Origin: Clostridiaceae bacterium M8S5
Lineage (GTDB): Bacteria; Bacillota; Clostridia; Tissierellales; MCWD3
Direction: 5' to 3'
Assembly: GCA_029227815.1 (NCBI GenBank)
Contig: CP118523.1
Span: forward strand, 2,728,001-2,792,000
Length of the DNA stretch: 64,000 nucleotides
Shown: in pieces, positions 45,925 to 55,047 of the stretch
Layout of the letters: the number at the start of each line of letters is the position of its first letter
Position numbering within the stretch: the first letter of the stretch is position 1
The notes under the pieces: model-generated
What the model saw: only the letters and a program-made list of their open reading frames with translations
Databases searched by the model: none
What the model was told of the DNA's origin: nothing
Translations under genes and position numbers: made by a program

Positions 45925-46882
45925 TTTTAACACCTGCCAGCCTTATTCTTGGATCAATAAATCCGTATAATATATCTATAATCAAAATTACAATTACGTA
46001 TATAGCACTATAGGTAAAACCAATTCCTGAAATCAAAAAATAATCTCGTGTTTGAATTGCACTTATAAGAGTCTGTGCCAGCCCGGGAACACCAAAAAAT
46101 TTTTCCATAACAGTACCTCCTGATATAAGCATGATGGTCATTGGGCCAACAATTGTAATTACTGGTATCATAGCATTCCTAATAGCATGTTTTAATATAA
46201 CTTTTCTATCTGATAAACCTTTTGCTTTTGCAAGTAATATATATTCAGACCCTAATACCTCGGCTAGTTCAGAACGTGTATACCTCATAGTTGTAGCTAT
46301 AACAAATATAGCCATAGATAACGCAGGTAAAATCATAGAATAAAACTCATCAGAACCTGTAATACCCGCACTTATATCTGCTTTACTGTACACACTAGGA
46401 AATATTCCCCATTTAAAAGCAAAAAAGTTCTGTGTTAAAGCTGCAAAGATAAAACTTGGTATTGATACTCCAATTACTGCTAAAATAGTGCAGACATGAT
46501 CCCATACAGTATTACGTTTTATAGCTGCAATAATTCCAAAAAATATTCCAACAACTACACCAAAGCTTAGGGCTAATGAACCTATTTTAATAGTATAAGG
46601 TATCCTAGTAAATAACATATCTGTGACCTTTTGATTCCTATATTTAAATGATATACCAAAATCAAAATCTGTAATTATATCTTCAATATATCTGAAATAC
46701 TGAACATATATTGGGTCATTTAATCCATATAGCTCCTCTAATCTTTCCATTTCAGCTTTAGGTATCTTTGGGTTTTTAAAAGGTGAACCAGGCAGTATCT
46801 GTAATATTGTAAAGGTTATTGTTAAAACTAAAAATAAAGTGATTGCTATTAACACTAACCTTTTTAGTATGTATTTTAACAT
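45917..46882 (-). CDS. oppB: oligopeptide ABC transporter permease OppB
   Basis: A 321-residue permease with six hydrophobic segments. Start ATG at 46882 lies 5 nt after GGAGG. The family features are the N-terminal MLKYILKRLVLIAITLF, the loop with PGSPF and LYGLNDPIYVQY, and the C-terminal RIRLA. It is the first of four opp genes and starts 26 bases after the amidohydrolase gene ends. Confidence 0.94.
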   Translation of the reverse strand: MLKYILKRLVLIAITLFLVLTITFTILQILPGSPFKNPKIPKAEMERLEELYGLNDPIYVQYFRYIEDIITDFDFGISFKYRNQKVTDMLFTRIPYTIKIGSLALSFGVVVGIFFGIIAAIKRNTVWDHVCTILAVIGVSIPSFIFAALTQNFFAFKWGIFPSVYSKADISAGITGSDEFYSMILPALSMAIFVIATTMRYTRSELAEVLGSEYILLAKAKGLSDRKVILKHAIRNAMIPVITIVGPMTIMLISGGTVMEKFFGVPGLAQTLISAIQTRDYFLISGIGFTYSAIYVIVILIIDILYGFIDPRIRLAGVKND

Positions 46883-46907
46883 ATGCCCCTCCATATTTTA
46901 TTTATAT

Positions 46908-48080
46908 CTAAATCAATTGTCCATCAGTATGATAAACTTTCCCCTCTATCATAGTTAAACAACATAACGTAAAATTCGAGAAAGGATGTCCATCAAATAT
47001 CGCTATATCAGCATCTTTGCCTATTTCTATAGACCCTACTCTATCTGATATGCCTAATAATTCAGCAGGATAAATAGTCACTCCTTTAAATGCTTCTTCT
47101 TCAGGTAACCCTCTCGCTATTAATAATCCAACATGTATAGGTAACCACGCTGTGCCCGACGCTCCGTCTGCAGTTAAGCATACTTTTACACCTGCTTTTG
47201 ATAATATACAAGCATTTTCTAGTTTTTGATCCCATACCTCCATTTTTGCTGGTGGCATCAAAAATGGACCAACTACACAATTAACATTTTTTTCTCCTAA
47301 AATCTTTGCTTTTTTATACCCTTCAGTTGCATGCTCTAATGAGTAATCTAAATTAAATTCTTCAGCAATCCTAATTCCAGTTAATATATCATCTGATCTA
47401 TGACAATGAATTCTAACTTTTTGCTCTCCACTAATTACTTTTAGTAATGATTCAAACTTAATATCATATTTAGGCATTTTGTCTGGATCTTTTTTAGCTA
47501 ATTCTTTATTTTTAGCATATTCTTTTGCTTCTAGCAAAGTTTTACGAAGCAATGCAGCTATACCCATACGAGTTTTAGGTGTTTTATTGTTTACACCATA
47601 TACACGTTTTGGATTTTCTCCCAAAGCCATCTTCATATGCGCACTGCCTTTATAAGCCATTTCTTCAACTGTTTCTCCTCTTAATTTTAGGCTTAGCCCT
47701 GTACCACCTATTACATTAGCAGAGCCCGGGCCTGTATAGACGGATGTAAAACCAGCCTCACGTACGATTTTAATACCCTCATCATCAGGATTTAATGCAT
47801 CAACAGCCGATACAAAAGGAGTGATAGGATCACCAACTTCATTGCCATCACCTTGTAAGCCTGGCATAGTATTTGGTTCTCCCATTACAGAGATATGAGT
47901 ATGTGCGTCTATTAACCCGGGCATAATCCATTTTCCACTTGCATCTATAATTTCAGCTTCTACTGGTATATCGATATCTTTTCCAACTGAAACAATCTTT
48001 TCATCTTTTATTATTATTGTACCTTCCTCTATAACACCATTTGTTATAGTCATTACTTTTCCACCTTTAATAGCTATCAT
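46908..48080 (-). CDS. amidohydrolase, imidazolonepropionase/prolidase-like (COG1228 type)
   Basis: A 390-residue metal-dependent hydrolase. MPGLIDAHTHISV (about 54-66) gives the HxH metal ligands; RIHCHRSDDILTG and SLEHATEG supply the two further His, and LTADGASGTAWLP the Asp. The C-terminal IYPAELLGISDRVGSIEIGKDAD is typical of the family. Related enzymes split Xaa-Pro or acyl-amino acid bonds. It lies between the NIF3-like gene and oppB in the transport operon, so it probably acts on the imported peptides. Exact substrate unknown. Confidence 0.83.
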   Translation of the reverse strand: MIAIKGGKVMTITNGVIEEGTIIIKDEKIVSVGKDIDIPVEAEIIDASGKWIMPGLIDAHTHISVMGEPNTMPGLQGDGNEVGDPITPFVSAVDALNPDDEGIKIVREAGFTSVYTGPGSANVIGGTGLSLKLRGETVEEMAYKGSAHMKMALGENPKRVYGVNNKTPKTRMGIAALLRKTLLEAKEYAKNKELAKKDPDKMPKYDIKFESLLKVISGEQKVRIHCHRSDDILTGIRIAEEFNLDYSLEHATEGYKKAKILGEKNVNCVVGPFLMPPAKMEVWDQKLENACILSKAGVKVCLTADGASGTAWLPIHVGLLIARGLPEEEAFKGVTIYPAELLGISDRVGSIEIGKDADIAIFDGHPFSNFTLCCLTMIEGKVYHTDGQLI

Positions 48081-48117
48081 AGTATACTCCTTAGTTTTAT
48101 AATTTGTTATTATGAAT

Positions 48118-48936
48118 CTATACCATACCTGATATCTTGGTTACTTTTATGCCTGCTTTCTCCCATTCTTTAGCAATTATATTCATTCCAATTGAGTCAC
48201 TAGGCATGTGTCCTGCTATTATTACATTGCCTACATTATGGGACTCTATTTGATCTAGTTCTTTCTCATCCATATGCATACATATAAGAGTCCCTACACC
48301 TGCTTCAAAATACGCTTTTGATACATCTATTCCTCCGTCTGTTCCACCTGCCATAGTTACAACATTCTTTCCAGCAAAACTATCTTCTTTACCTACTGCA
48401 ATAAATGGTTTGACATAACCATTTTGGTATTCATATATTTCATTTAATATCTTTATAATATCTTTAAGTGTCACATTTGTTTTATTTTTCACCTTATCAT
48501 CAATATAATTTTGCACAAATCTTTCAGTTAACAAATCAGCTATTTGATGCATATTGAAATAAGGCATATTAATCAATCTTGCAACAGAAGATGCTCTATC
48601 ACTATTAATTCCATGAAAATTAAGTTTCATAGTTTTCTTTATCTTACTTAAAGCTTTTTGTGCTTTATTAATTGGTACACCATGTTTAACCATTGTTTCT
48701 ATCTGGGTATCAAGTATTATATCAACATTAATAAATTTGTCATCCTGAGATCCATGATGAGATACAACACAATCATATTTTAGCTCTCTAGCTAGTAAAA
48801 GTTCTGGGGTTCCCATATCAATTCCCATTAGAACTTTCTTAATATTTTCTCCTTCACAATATATACCAGAGTCTACGGGTATTTCTTCTAATTTTGCTAA
48901 GTTTAAAGCAACTTTCATCATTTCTTGGGTATTCAT
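48118..48936 (-). CDS. NIF3-like dinuclear metal protein
   Basis: A 272-residue protein of the NIF3 superfamily. GIDMGTPELLLARELK followed by CVVSHHGSQD gives the first metal-site His pair, and IIAGHMPSDSIGMNIIAKE the C-terminal site. It is divergent: the usual C-terminal His-Glu pair (GHxxTE) is changed to GHMPSD. Reported NIF3-like activities concern cyclohydrolase-type reactions, but the family role is unclear. First gene of the nif3-amidohydrolase-oppBCDF-binding protein transcript, GAGG AGG site before the ATG. Confidence 0.8.
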   Translation of the reverse strand: MNTQEMMKVALNLAKLEEIPVDSGIYCEGENIKKVLMGIDMGTPELLLARELKYDCVVSHHGSQDDKFINVDIILDTQIETMVKHGVPINKAQKALSKIKKTMKLNFHGINSDRASSVARLINMPYFNMHQIADLLTERFVQNYIDDKVKNKTNVTLKDIIKILNEIYEYQNGYVKPFIAVGKEDSFAGKNVVTMAGGTDGGIDVSKAYFEAGVGTLICMHMDEKELDQIESHNVGNVIIAGHMPSDSIGMNIIAKEWEKAGIKVTKISGMV

Positions 48937-49549
48937 ACTATTTCCTCCTCATATTTTTAATCAATCTTTAACTAATATAAAATCAATAGACTGTTAACAG
49001 TTTAATATAGAGATTTTGTATTGGAATTTTAATTATACATGACTATAATGATTTATATTGAAAAAACTTAATATACTGATGTGAGTGAAAATTAATGAAT
49101 AATAATGATTGCTAAATTACATACAAAATCATAAGTAGAAGTTATATCTTATGTATTGCGGTTACTAAATTTCTTAGCTGTATATCATCTTATGTCGTGG
49201 AATTTTAAAGAAATCAATGCTGACAAGAAGTTGCTTTCTACCTTTAACTTATAAGTGGTTGATAATAGGTGCCTTTAAATTAATACCTGATATAAAAAGT
49301 ATCTTTGAAAACTTAATTCTGAATAGAAATCACTTAATATAAATTAACAACCAAAGTTAAAACCCTCTATTTTTTATCTACCGAAACATATATTAATTAT
49401 TTTTAGTATATAAAAATAAATTTGATATGTCAAATAATTTTTTTATAAAAAAATTATTTTTTTGTTTTAAAAACTTTTTGTTATATTATTGTATCTTGTA
49501 GCCATTTTTATTGAATCTTTTTAACTATTAAGCTTTTTTAACTTCCTAA
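48937..49549. other. 613-base AT-rich intergenic region with a 12-base palindrome
   Basis: No credible gene on either strand. ACTGTTAACAGT at 48990-49001 is a perfect palindrome about 55 bases before the NIF3-like start codon and is a candidate operator for the catabolic operon's promoter; TATATT at 49005-49010 (minus strand) could be its -10. The remainder contains stop-rich translations that I cannot match to any family. Confidence 0.45.
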
Positions 49550-49590
49550 CAAAAAAACGAGCCACACTATAAAAGCATGGCTCATTTAAT
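49550..49590 (-). terminator. terminator of the SsuABC-like operon
   Basis: Minus strand: ATGAGCCATGC, TTTTATA loop, GTGTGGCTCGT, TTTTTTTGT. Good stem and a clean T run shortly after the ATPase stop. Homologous to the hairpin at 36313-36358. Confidence 0.85.
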
Positions 49591-49597
49591 AATTATA

Positions 49598-50317
49598 TTA
49601 TTTATTTTTTATAACCTGTATTAGTCCTCTTTGAAAATCCAATAATTCCGCATTTTCTAAACTTCTGCTTTCTTTTGGTATTGTATTAGTAACTACCTTT
49701 TTTATCTTGGTCGGTTTATCTGTTAAAACTATTATCTCGTCTCCTAATATTGAAGCTGCGTTTATGTCGTGCGTTATAAATATTACTGTCTTGTTATCTA
49801 CCCTCTGTATTCTTCTAAAATCATATATTAAGTTAGTTTTAAGTTCGTAATCTAAGGATTTAAATGGCTCATCCATTAGCAACAAATCAGCTGGATATGC
49901 AAATGCTCTTGCTATGGAAACTCTTTGTTTCATGCCTCCACTTAGCTTGTTTGGATAATAGTCTTTGTACTCTTTTAATCCAACTAGTTTTAAATATTTA
50001 TCTGTTACTTCACGTATCTCTTTTAAATCCATTTTGTCTTTTAATACAAACTCTATATTTTCTTTGACTGTTTTCCACTTAAGTAGACGTGATTCTTGAA
50101 ACAAATAGCTTATTGTCTCATTTTCAATATCACCTAACTTGCCAGAGTCGGCATTTAACATGCCTGCTATTATATTAAAAAGTGTAGTTTTACCACAACC
50201 TGAAGGCCCTATTATACATGTAATAATGTTTTTGTTTATATCTATATTCAAATTTTCTAATACAATTAACTCTCCATATGACTTATTAATATCTCTTATC
50301 TTATACATCCTAGTCAC
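49598..50317 (-). CDS. ABC transporter ATPase, nitrate/sulfonate/thiamine-precursor type (SsuB-like)
   Basis: A 239-residue ATPase. Walker [12 protein letters not shown] (about 34-44), signature LSGGMKQRVSIARA, Walker B LLLMDEPFKSLD. KSLD in the D-loop and DFRRIQ are typical of SsuB/TauB/ThiZ-type importers. It overlaps the permease stop by 4 bases. Operon order is binding protein, permease, ATPase. Confidence 0.88.
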   Translation of the reverse strand: MTRMYKIRDINKSYGELIVLENLNIDINKNIITCIIGPSGCGKTTLFNIIAGMLNADSGKLGDIENETISYLFQESRLLKWKTVKENIEFVLKDKMDLKEIREVTDKYLKLVGLKEYKDYYPNKLSGGMKQRVSIARAFAYPADLLLMDEPFKSLDYELKTNLIYDFRRIQRVDNKTVIFITHDINAASILGDEIIVLTDKPTKIKKVVTNTIPKESRSLENAELLDFQRGLIQVIKNK

Positions 50318-51093
50318 CTCCAGCGCTGTAATCTATGTTGCAATAATCTAAATAACGACTCAAATACAAATGACATTACAACTATTACTATAGTCCAAGC
50401 AAATACTCCTGCTGTTTCTAAGTATATAGATTCATCCTGCAAGACTGTTCCTATTGACATAGGTGGTTGACTGAGCACTTCAGCAGCTACTACTGCTTTT
50501 ATAGTCATCCCCCATCCTATGGATATGCCAGCAAATACATAAGATACTATTGATGGCAAGTATACGTTTTTTATTATGCTAGCTTTCTTGACCTTGTACA
50601 TCTTAGCCATCTCTATAAGTCTATAATCTATCTCTCTTACTCCCTCTAATACATTACTGTATATGACTGGAAATGTGACTAAAAACCCTGCAAAGTTTGG
50701 AGTTATTTTTCTAAACCATATAAGTGCTAGGAGTATTATAGATATGACTGGAGTGGTTTTTATTATTACAATTAATGGTTGGAGTAAGTAAAACAAAGGT
50801 TTAAATACACCTGCAATTATGCCTAATATAATACCTGCTAATAACGCTATGATAAATGTTATCATACATGTTTTAAAAGTTGTTAAAACTATTGTCCAAA
50901 AATCTTCCCCCATTATTATATATTTTAATTTCTCAAATACACTTGATGGCATAGGAAACGTAACCTCTAAGTTTATTATTTTAGACAGTAATGCCCAAAT
51001 AGATATTATAATCGTAAGAGAAAGTATAATATAAATTGTGTTTATTAAAGGGCTATAACTTTTATAGCCCCTATTATTTTTATTTATTTTCAT
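50314..51093 (-). CDS. ABC transporter permease, SsuC/ThiX type
   Basis: A 259-residue permease with six hydrophobic segments. ATG at 51093 overlaps the binding-protein stop by 14 bases; other in-frame starts upstream lack a binding site. Family pattern EIDYRLIEMAKMYKVKKASI and YLPSIVSYVFAGISIGWGM is the binding-protein-dependent signature of this class. Confidence 0.88.
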   Translation of the reverse strand: MKINKNNRGYKSYSPLINTIYIILSLTIIISIWALLSKIINLEVTFPMPSSVFEKLKYIIMGEDFWTIVLTTFKTCMITFIIALLAGIILGIIAGVFKPLFYLLQPLIVIIKTTPVISIILLALIWFRKITPNFAGFLVTFPVIYSNVLEGVREIDYRLIEMAKMYKVKKASIIKNVYLPSIVSYVFAGISIGWGMTIKAVVAAEVLSQPPMSIGTVLQDESIYLETAGVFAWTIVIVVMSFVFESLFRLLQHRLQRWR

Positions 51094-52420
51094 AATAAAA
51101 TCCATCATCTGGTAATTTACCACCTATTGATTTAGGATTAAATGATAGTATTGTATTTAAGAACTCTTTAACAGCAGCTTTAGCATCTTTTGCATCTACA
51201 TATTTTAGATTACATCTTGGTATTGATTTTTCTATGATTTTCTCACTCGGCATAATACCTAGTTCTTTTCCTGCTAACCCTGCCTGAGCGTTGTTTTCAT
51301 TTACCCATTTTATAGAGTTCTTGTGCTCTCTTAGAAATGATTTTACAATGTCTCTATGTGCATCTAAGAATTCTTTTTTAACAAATATTGACGATTGTGG
51401 GAAGCCTAACTTGCTATCATACTTTTTGCCCCACTCTTCTTGTATATTCATCACTACTTTTACTTTTTTATTCTTCATTAATACTTGTGTTTGTACAGGT
51501 TCTGGTAAAACGGCTGTTTTAGCTTTACCTGATATCATGTACATAGCTAATTCTTGAGGGCTACTTAGGTATATTAGCTTCACATCTTTCTCTGGATCTA
51601 ATCCATTTAGTTGTAATAGCTTATTAAATACTATACCCGGTGTCCCTGTCTTTCCTATTAAGTATATTTCTTTGCCTTTTAATCCACTGAAATCCTTTAT
51701 CTCTTCCGTACTAGATAAATAAAGTACTCCCCAAGAATACACATCTGCTAATATATATTCTCCCTTTGTTTTGTTATATATGTTAGCTCCTAAATTTGTT
51801 GGTGCTACTATAAAATCAGCTTTTTTATTTAGCATATTTGCTTGTATCAATGATACCTGCTTTAACATCTCATAATTCACATTTACATTCTTCCCTAGAT
51901 AAGGCTTGTCCTTTAACATCTTGATTAAACTTATTGCTGAAGGACCTCCCAAGTAGTTAACATTTACATCTACTTTTTCTGGCTGTTTTATATCTAGTGA
52001 TATGCTGACGTTTCCCTGTTTGTTTACATATGTATCTATTCCTACAGCATTTAATACACTCATTGGAATCATAGTTCTTGAATCTTTGATTATAACTTTA
52101 CTCTCAAGTGTATGAGGTCTAGAATTTATTTTTATTTCGTCGCTACCTATCTTAAGTTCTAGTTTGTCATTATTAAGCCCTACTTCTACACTCTTGGTTT
52201 TATTGTTCCATACTATTTTTGAATTAAATATTTCAAATACATCTCTAGCTGGTAAATAAACTATATCATTTACTTTATTTGGAAAAGTACCGTATTTCAT
52301 TTCCCTAACTTCTCCATTAACAACTATAGACATTTTATCAGTAATTCCTGCAAAACTACTACTTAAAAACATTGTAGTTAATATTACTAACAACAGTACT
52401 ATACTTACTGTTTTTTTCAA
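51080..52420 (-). CDS. ABC substrate-binding protein (NMT1/SsuA type) with N-terminal copper-amine-oxidase-like domain
   Basis: A 446-residue secreted protein. The start is TTG at 52420, since GGAGG lies 8 nt upstream; the in-frame ATG at 52435 is part of that site. Signal peptide core about 6-20, no lipobox Cys. Residues about 30-150 form a copper-amine-oxidase-N-like domain (IVVNGEVREMKY, DIVYLPARDVFEIF, SRTMIPMSVLNAVG); residues about 155-440 an NMT1/SsuA-type binding domain (VNYLGGPSAISLIKMLKD, DFIVAPTNLGANI, KGKEIYLIGKTGTPGIVF). Ligand could be a sulfonate, nitrate, or thiamine-precursor analogue; the sequence does not decide. Confidence 0.85.
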   Translation of the reverse strand: MKKTVSIVLLLVILTTMFLSSSFAGITDKMSIVVNGEVREMKYGTFPNKVNDIVYLPARDVFEIFNSKIVWNNKTKSVEVGLNNDKLELKIGSDEIKINSRPHTLESKVIIKDSRTMIPMSVLNAVGIDTYVNKQGNVSISLDIKQPEKVDVNVNYLGGPSAISLIKMLKDKPYLGKNVNVNYEMLKQVSLIQANMLNKKADFIVAPTNLGANIYNKTKGEYILADVYSWGVLYLSSTEEIKDFSGLKGKEIYLIGKTGTPGIVFNKLLQLNGLDPEKDVKLIYLSSPQELAMYMISGKAKTAVLPEPVQTQVLMKNKKVKVVMNIQEEWGKKYDSKLGFPQSSIFVKKEFLDAHRDIVKSFLREHKNSIKWVNENNAQAGLAGKELGIMPSEKIIEKSIPRCNLKYVDAKDAKAAVKEFLNTILSFNPKSIGGKLPDDGFYYENK

Positions 52421-52505
52421 ATTAATTACCTCCATTCATATATAATCTCACTACTATAAATTATAAAACCTTTTATCATAAACGTCAAACACTATTGCTT
52501 TCCAA

Positions 52506-53594
52506 TTATTTCGCCTTAGCTAGCGTAACTCTTATATACGCTACTAAAACTGTTAGTATTGGAAGTATTACATCAAATATTATAGCTGTCACTGGCCATA
52601 TTGAATTGGTATAGCTCCAATAATCTAGAATACCTCTAAAAGATATCTTTGCTAATATAATAATGAATAGAGATAATGGTACTAAGTAAGTTTTATAATC
52701 CTTTAAATCAAAAAGCTTTACAAAACCTTTGCTTGTTGCTATAAGATATATAGCTATTTTTATGAATACTCCGAATACAAAAACAACTGACAAGATAACT
52801 TCAATACCCTGTAATGTTCTAGCTATATTAACTCTGGCCATTGCCGTATATATTGGATAGACAAGTTTTGTAGCTGCGGGTACCCCTAACAACAATACAC
52901 TTGTACTCGACATTATAATCACTATTACACTTCCTATAATTAACCCTGTCATGTACATTCTAAATGGTGATTCTTTATCTTTAAAATTAGTAAATATCAT
53001 TGTAAAAGCTGTCATCTGTGCAAATGGAAATGTAAATGTTTTATACGTTCCCATCAATATTGGTTTTATTCCATTGTAGTATGTTGGTTTTATATTATTT
53101 AGATTCATTTTGGTTGCGGATAGAATCACTGGTGATAATATAAGTATAATAAATAGAAGCAAAAATGCATTTGCAAAATTCCCTATTGTTATGATACCTT
53201 CTCTAGCTACCCAGATACAAAGCAACATCATTCCTATTGAAAAAGCTATATTAGGAGTGTAGTAGAGCAGCATCGATTTAGCAAAATATGTGAAATTAAG
53301 TAATATTGATGTTGTTCCATCTAAAAAATAATAAAAGTGCAATGCCATTATAATCTTTGATAGTTTTCTTCCATAACATATTTCATATATTTCAAATAGA
53401 TTTTTTTTTGGATAATACGCTAATAACTTGCTATATGTAAAAACAAGTGGAACAGCAAACACCACAGAAATAATTGTCGATATCCAAAAATCTTCTTTAG
53501 CGTCTATACCAGTCACTGTCTGCGCCGTAGTACCTGTTAAATACATTATAAGTATAATAACCATTTTTGTACTTGTCAATTTGGATCTTTCCAC
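52506..53594 (-). CDS. spore germination permease, GerAB/GerKB family, stand-alone
   Basis: A 362-residue integral membrane protein with about ten hydrophobic segments of the endospore germination permease family. GTG at 53594 is taken as start because GGAGG lies 8 nt upstream; the in-frame ATG at 53609 overlaps that site. The family is shown by the N-terminal SKLTSTKMVIILIMYL, KEDFWIS, and YPKKNLFEIYEICYGRKLSK. Known role: senses small germinants in the inner spore membrane together with GerAA and GerAC. Neither partner is adjacent, so it must work with partners from elsewhere or have another role. It lies 85 bases upstream of the SsuA-like gene. Confidence 0.88.
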   Translation of the reverse strand: MERSKLTSTKMVIILIMYLTGTTAQTVTGIDAKEDFWISTIISVVFAVPLVFTYSKLLAYYPKKNLFEIYEICYGRKLSKIIMALHFYYFLDGTTSILLNFTYFAKSMLLYYTPNIAFSIGMMLLCIWVAREGIITIGNFANAFLLLFIILILSPVILSATKMNLNNIKPTYYNGIKPILMGTYKTFTFPFAQMTAFTMIFTNFKDKESPFRMYMTGLIIGSVIVIIMSSTSVLLLGVPAATKLVYPIYTAMARVNIARTLQGIEVILSVVFVFGVFIKIAIYLIATSKGFVKLFDLKDYKTYLVPLSLFIIILAKISFRGILDYWSYTNSIWPVTAIIFDVILPILTVLVAYIRVTLAKAK

Positions 53595-53612
53595 TTTATT
53601 TTCCTCCATAAA

Positions 53613-53628
53613 ATAGTACATGTACTAT
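53613..53628. promoter_or_regulatory. 16-base perfect palindrome before the GerAB gene
   Basis: ATAGTACATGTACTAT is an exact inverted repeat located 19 bases before the GTG start. Its place in the 5' leader suggests a repressor operator. No regulator gene is adjacent. Confidence 0.4.
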
Positions 53629-53879
53629 AGTTTAACCCATATTGTATAAATTTAAGCAGGTATATCACTATTATTAAATCATCTGTTACTAATTTGCTTG
53701 ATATCGCATAATATGTTTATATATGTCTAAAAATAACAGAAATATCATTGTATTTGTTGGAATAATAAGGTATAATTGGTTGGTGGTATAATTCACTTTG
53801 TTGCCCAAGCTCTAAATAAGCGCAATAATATCTTTTATACTTTTACTGAGCTTAGGTTAAAAATAAAAGGATGAGTTAA

Positions 53880-54247
53880 ATGTTTAAGACAAGGAGTAAG
53901 GTGGTATTTACTTCATTATTGTTAGCAACAATCTATTTTATCTACATAGTACAACATTTCTTCGGTGCTATAGCTTCAACTAGTGGAGCTGAACAAATAG
54001 GTGCAGGTATAGCAGCTGTTTTAGTTTATCCACATATGTTACTATTAGGAATAGGCATAATATTTGGCTTTATAGCATTTTTGCAAATAAAGGATGGGCA
54101 AATATTACATCGTTAGTACTATACGGAGTTTCTGCATTGGCATTTATGCTTTATGCTCCATTCTTGATTCCGAGTATAGTATTATCAGCAGTTGGTATAT
54201 CAAAAATGAAAAAAATAAATCTAAGCGTTAACGAAAAAGCATATTAG
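53880..54247 (+). pseudogene. small four-helix membrane protein, frameshifted
   Basis: ATG at 53880 (AAAGGATGAG upstream; extended -10 TGGTATAAT at 53784-53792) gives 78 residues with two hydrophobic segments, ending FIAFLQIKDGQILHR. From about 54090 the next frame continues KGWANITSLVLYGVSALAFM, LYAPFLIPSIVLSAVG and a basic tail to TAG at 54247, with two more hydrophobic segments. One extra A in the run at about 54090 joins the halves into a protein of about 122 residues. It is therefore a broken gene, a phase-variable tract, or a sequencing error. No family is recognised. Confidence 0.7.
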
Positions 54248-54299
54248 CAGATATCAAAATTAGAACTAATAAATACATAATCGAAATATTGCTTCATTA

Positions 54300-54345
54300 A
54301 GAATGACCATTAAGATAGAAGTTTATCTATCTAATGGTCATTTTG
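54300..54345. terminator. bidirectional terminator between converging genes
   Basis: AATGACCATT pairs with AATGGTCATT, extended inside by AGATAG/CTATCT, followed by TTTTGTATT on the plus strand. Confidence 0.75.
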
Positions 54346-54370
54346 TATTAAAGTGATGCTTTATTTGTAA

Positions 54371-54931
54371 TTAAACATCAACACTATCCAATTTGTTTAT
54401 AAGTTTTTTATAAAAACTCCTCATATGTGATTCGTTACAATATTTCTCTATAACCTCGTTTATCTCAATCCATTTCACATCACTATTTTCGTCACTCTTA
54501 ATCACAAGTTGTTCTGACTCATCAGCTTCAAGAAGATATGTCAAAGCTAAATGCGTGTGTGCTGATACATATGAATCTAACTTCATATGACCTATAACAG
54601 GTAAAACATCTATAGAATATATATCTTTTATAACTGAAGAAACTGCTATTATTCCAGTTTCTTCACGAGTTTCTTTTATTGCAACTTTCAAAAAATCACA
54701 TTCGCCATCTACATGACCTCCAGGCAAAGACCATTCATTAAATATATTGTGATGCACCATCAAAATATGACTACGATTTTTATTTACTACAAATCCTATG
54801 CTAACTATATGTGTAAAAATATTATTTCTTGTTAATAAATCCTCAAAATGTTTAATACTGCTTAAAAACAAATCTAAATCTTTCTGTTCTTGTTCATTTA
54901 TAGGGATGTATTTTTTTACTGCTTCAAACAA
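54371..54931 (-). CDS. NUDIX hydrolase
   Basis: A 186-residue protein with a complete Nudix box from GGHVDGECDF to REETGI (about residues 72-94). LVVHHN-like LMVHHNIFNEWSLPGG precedes it. A helical N-terminal extension (about 1-40) and the rest of the fold match bacterial ADP-ribose/NTP-type Nudix enzymes with no clear subgroup. Substrate unknown. Single gene. Confidence 0.85.
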   Translation of the reverse strand: MFEAVKKYIPINEQEQKDLDLFLSSIKHFEDLLTRNNIFTHIVSIGFVVNKNRSHILMVHHNIFNEWSLPGGHVDGECDFLKVAIKETREETGIIAVSSVIKDIYSIDVLPVIGHMKLDSYVSAHTHLALTYLLEADESEQLVIKSDENSDVKWIEINEVIEKYCNESHMRSFYKKLINKLDSVDV

Positions 54932-54992
54932 ATGGAATAATCCTCCTTTATCTTTTTTTATGTCCGTCTATATAACTGTAAATAGTCTATAT

Positions 54993-55030
54993 AATAAATA
55001 ACGAGCTATATCTATATAGTATAGCTCATA
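54993..55030 (-). terminator. terminator of the DegV gene
   Basis: Minus strand: GAGCTATA, a 9-base loop, TATAGCTC, then GTTATTTATT. The GCTCGTT end is shared with the terminators at 36313 and 49550. Confidence 0.7.
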
Positions 55031-55047
55031 TCTCATTATAAATTAGA

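Noticed and set aside
48937..49549. Decayed gene in the long gap upstream of the NIF3-like gene
   Set aside because: Conceptual translations on both strands are full of stops, and no stretch matched a family I could name.
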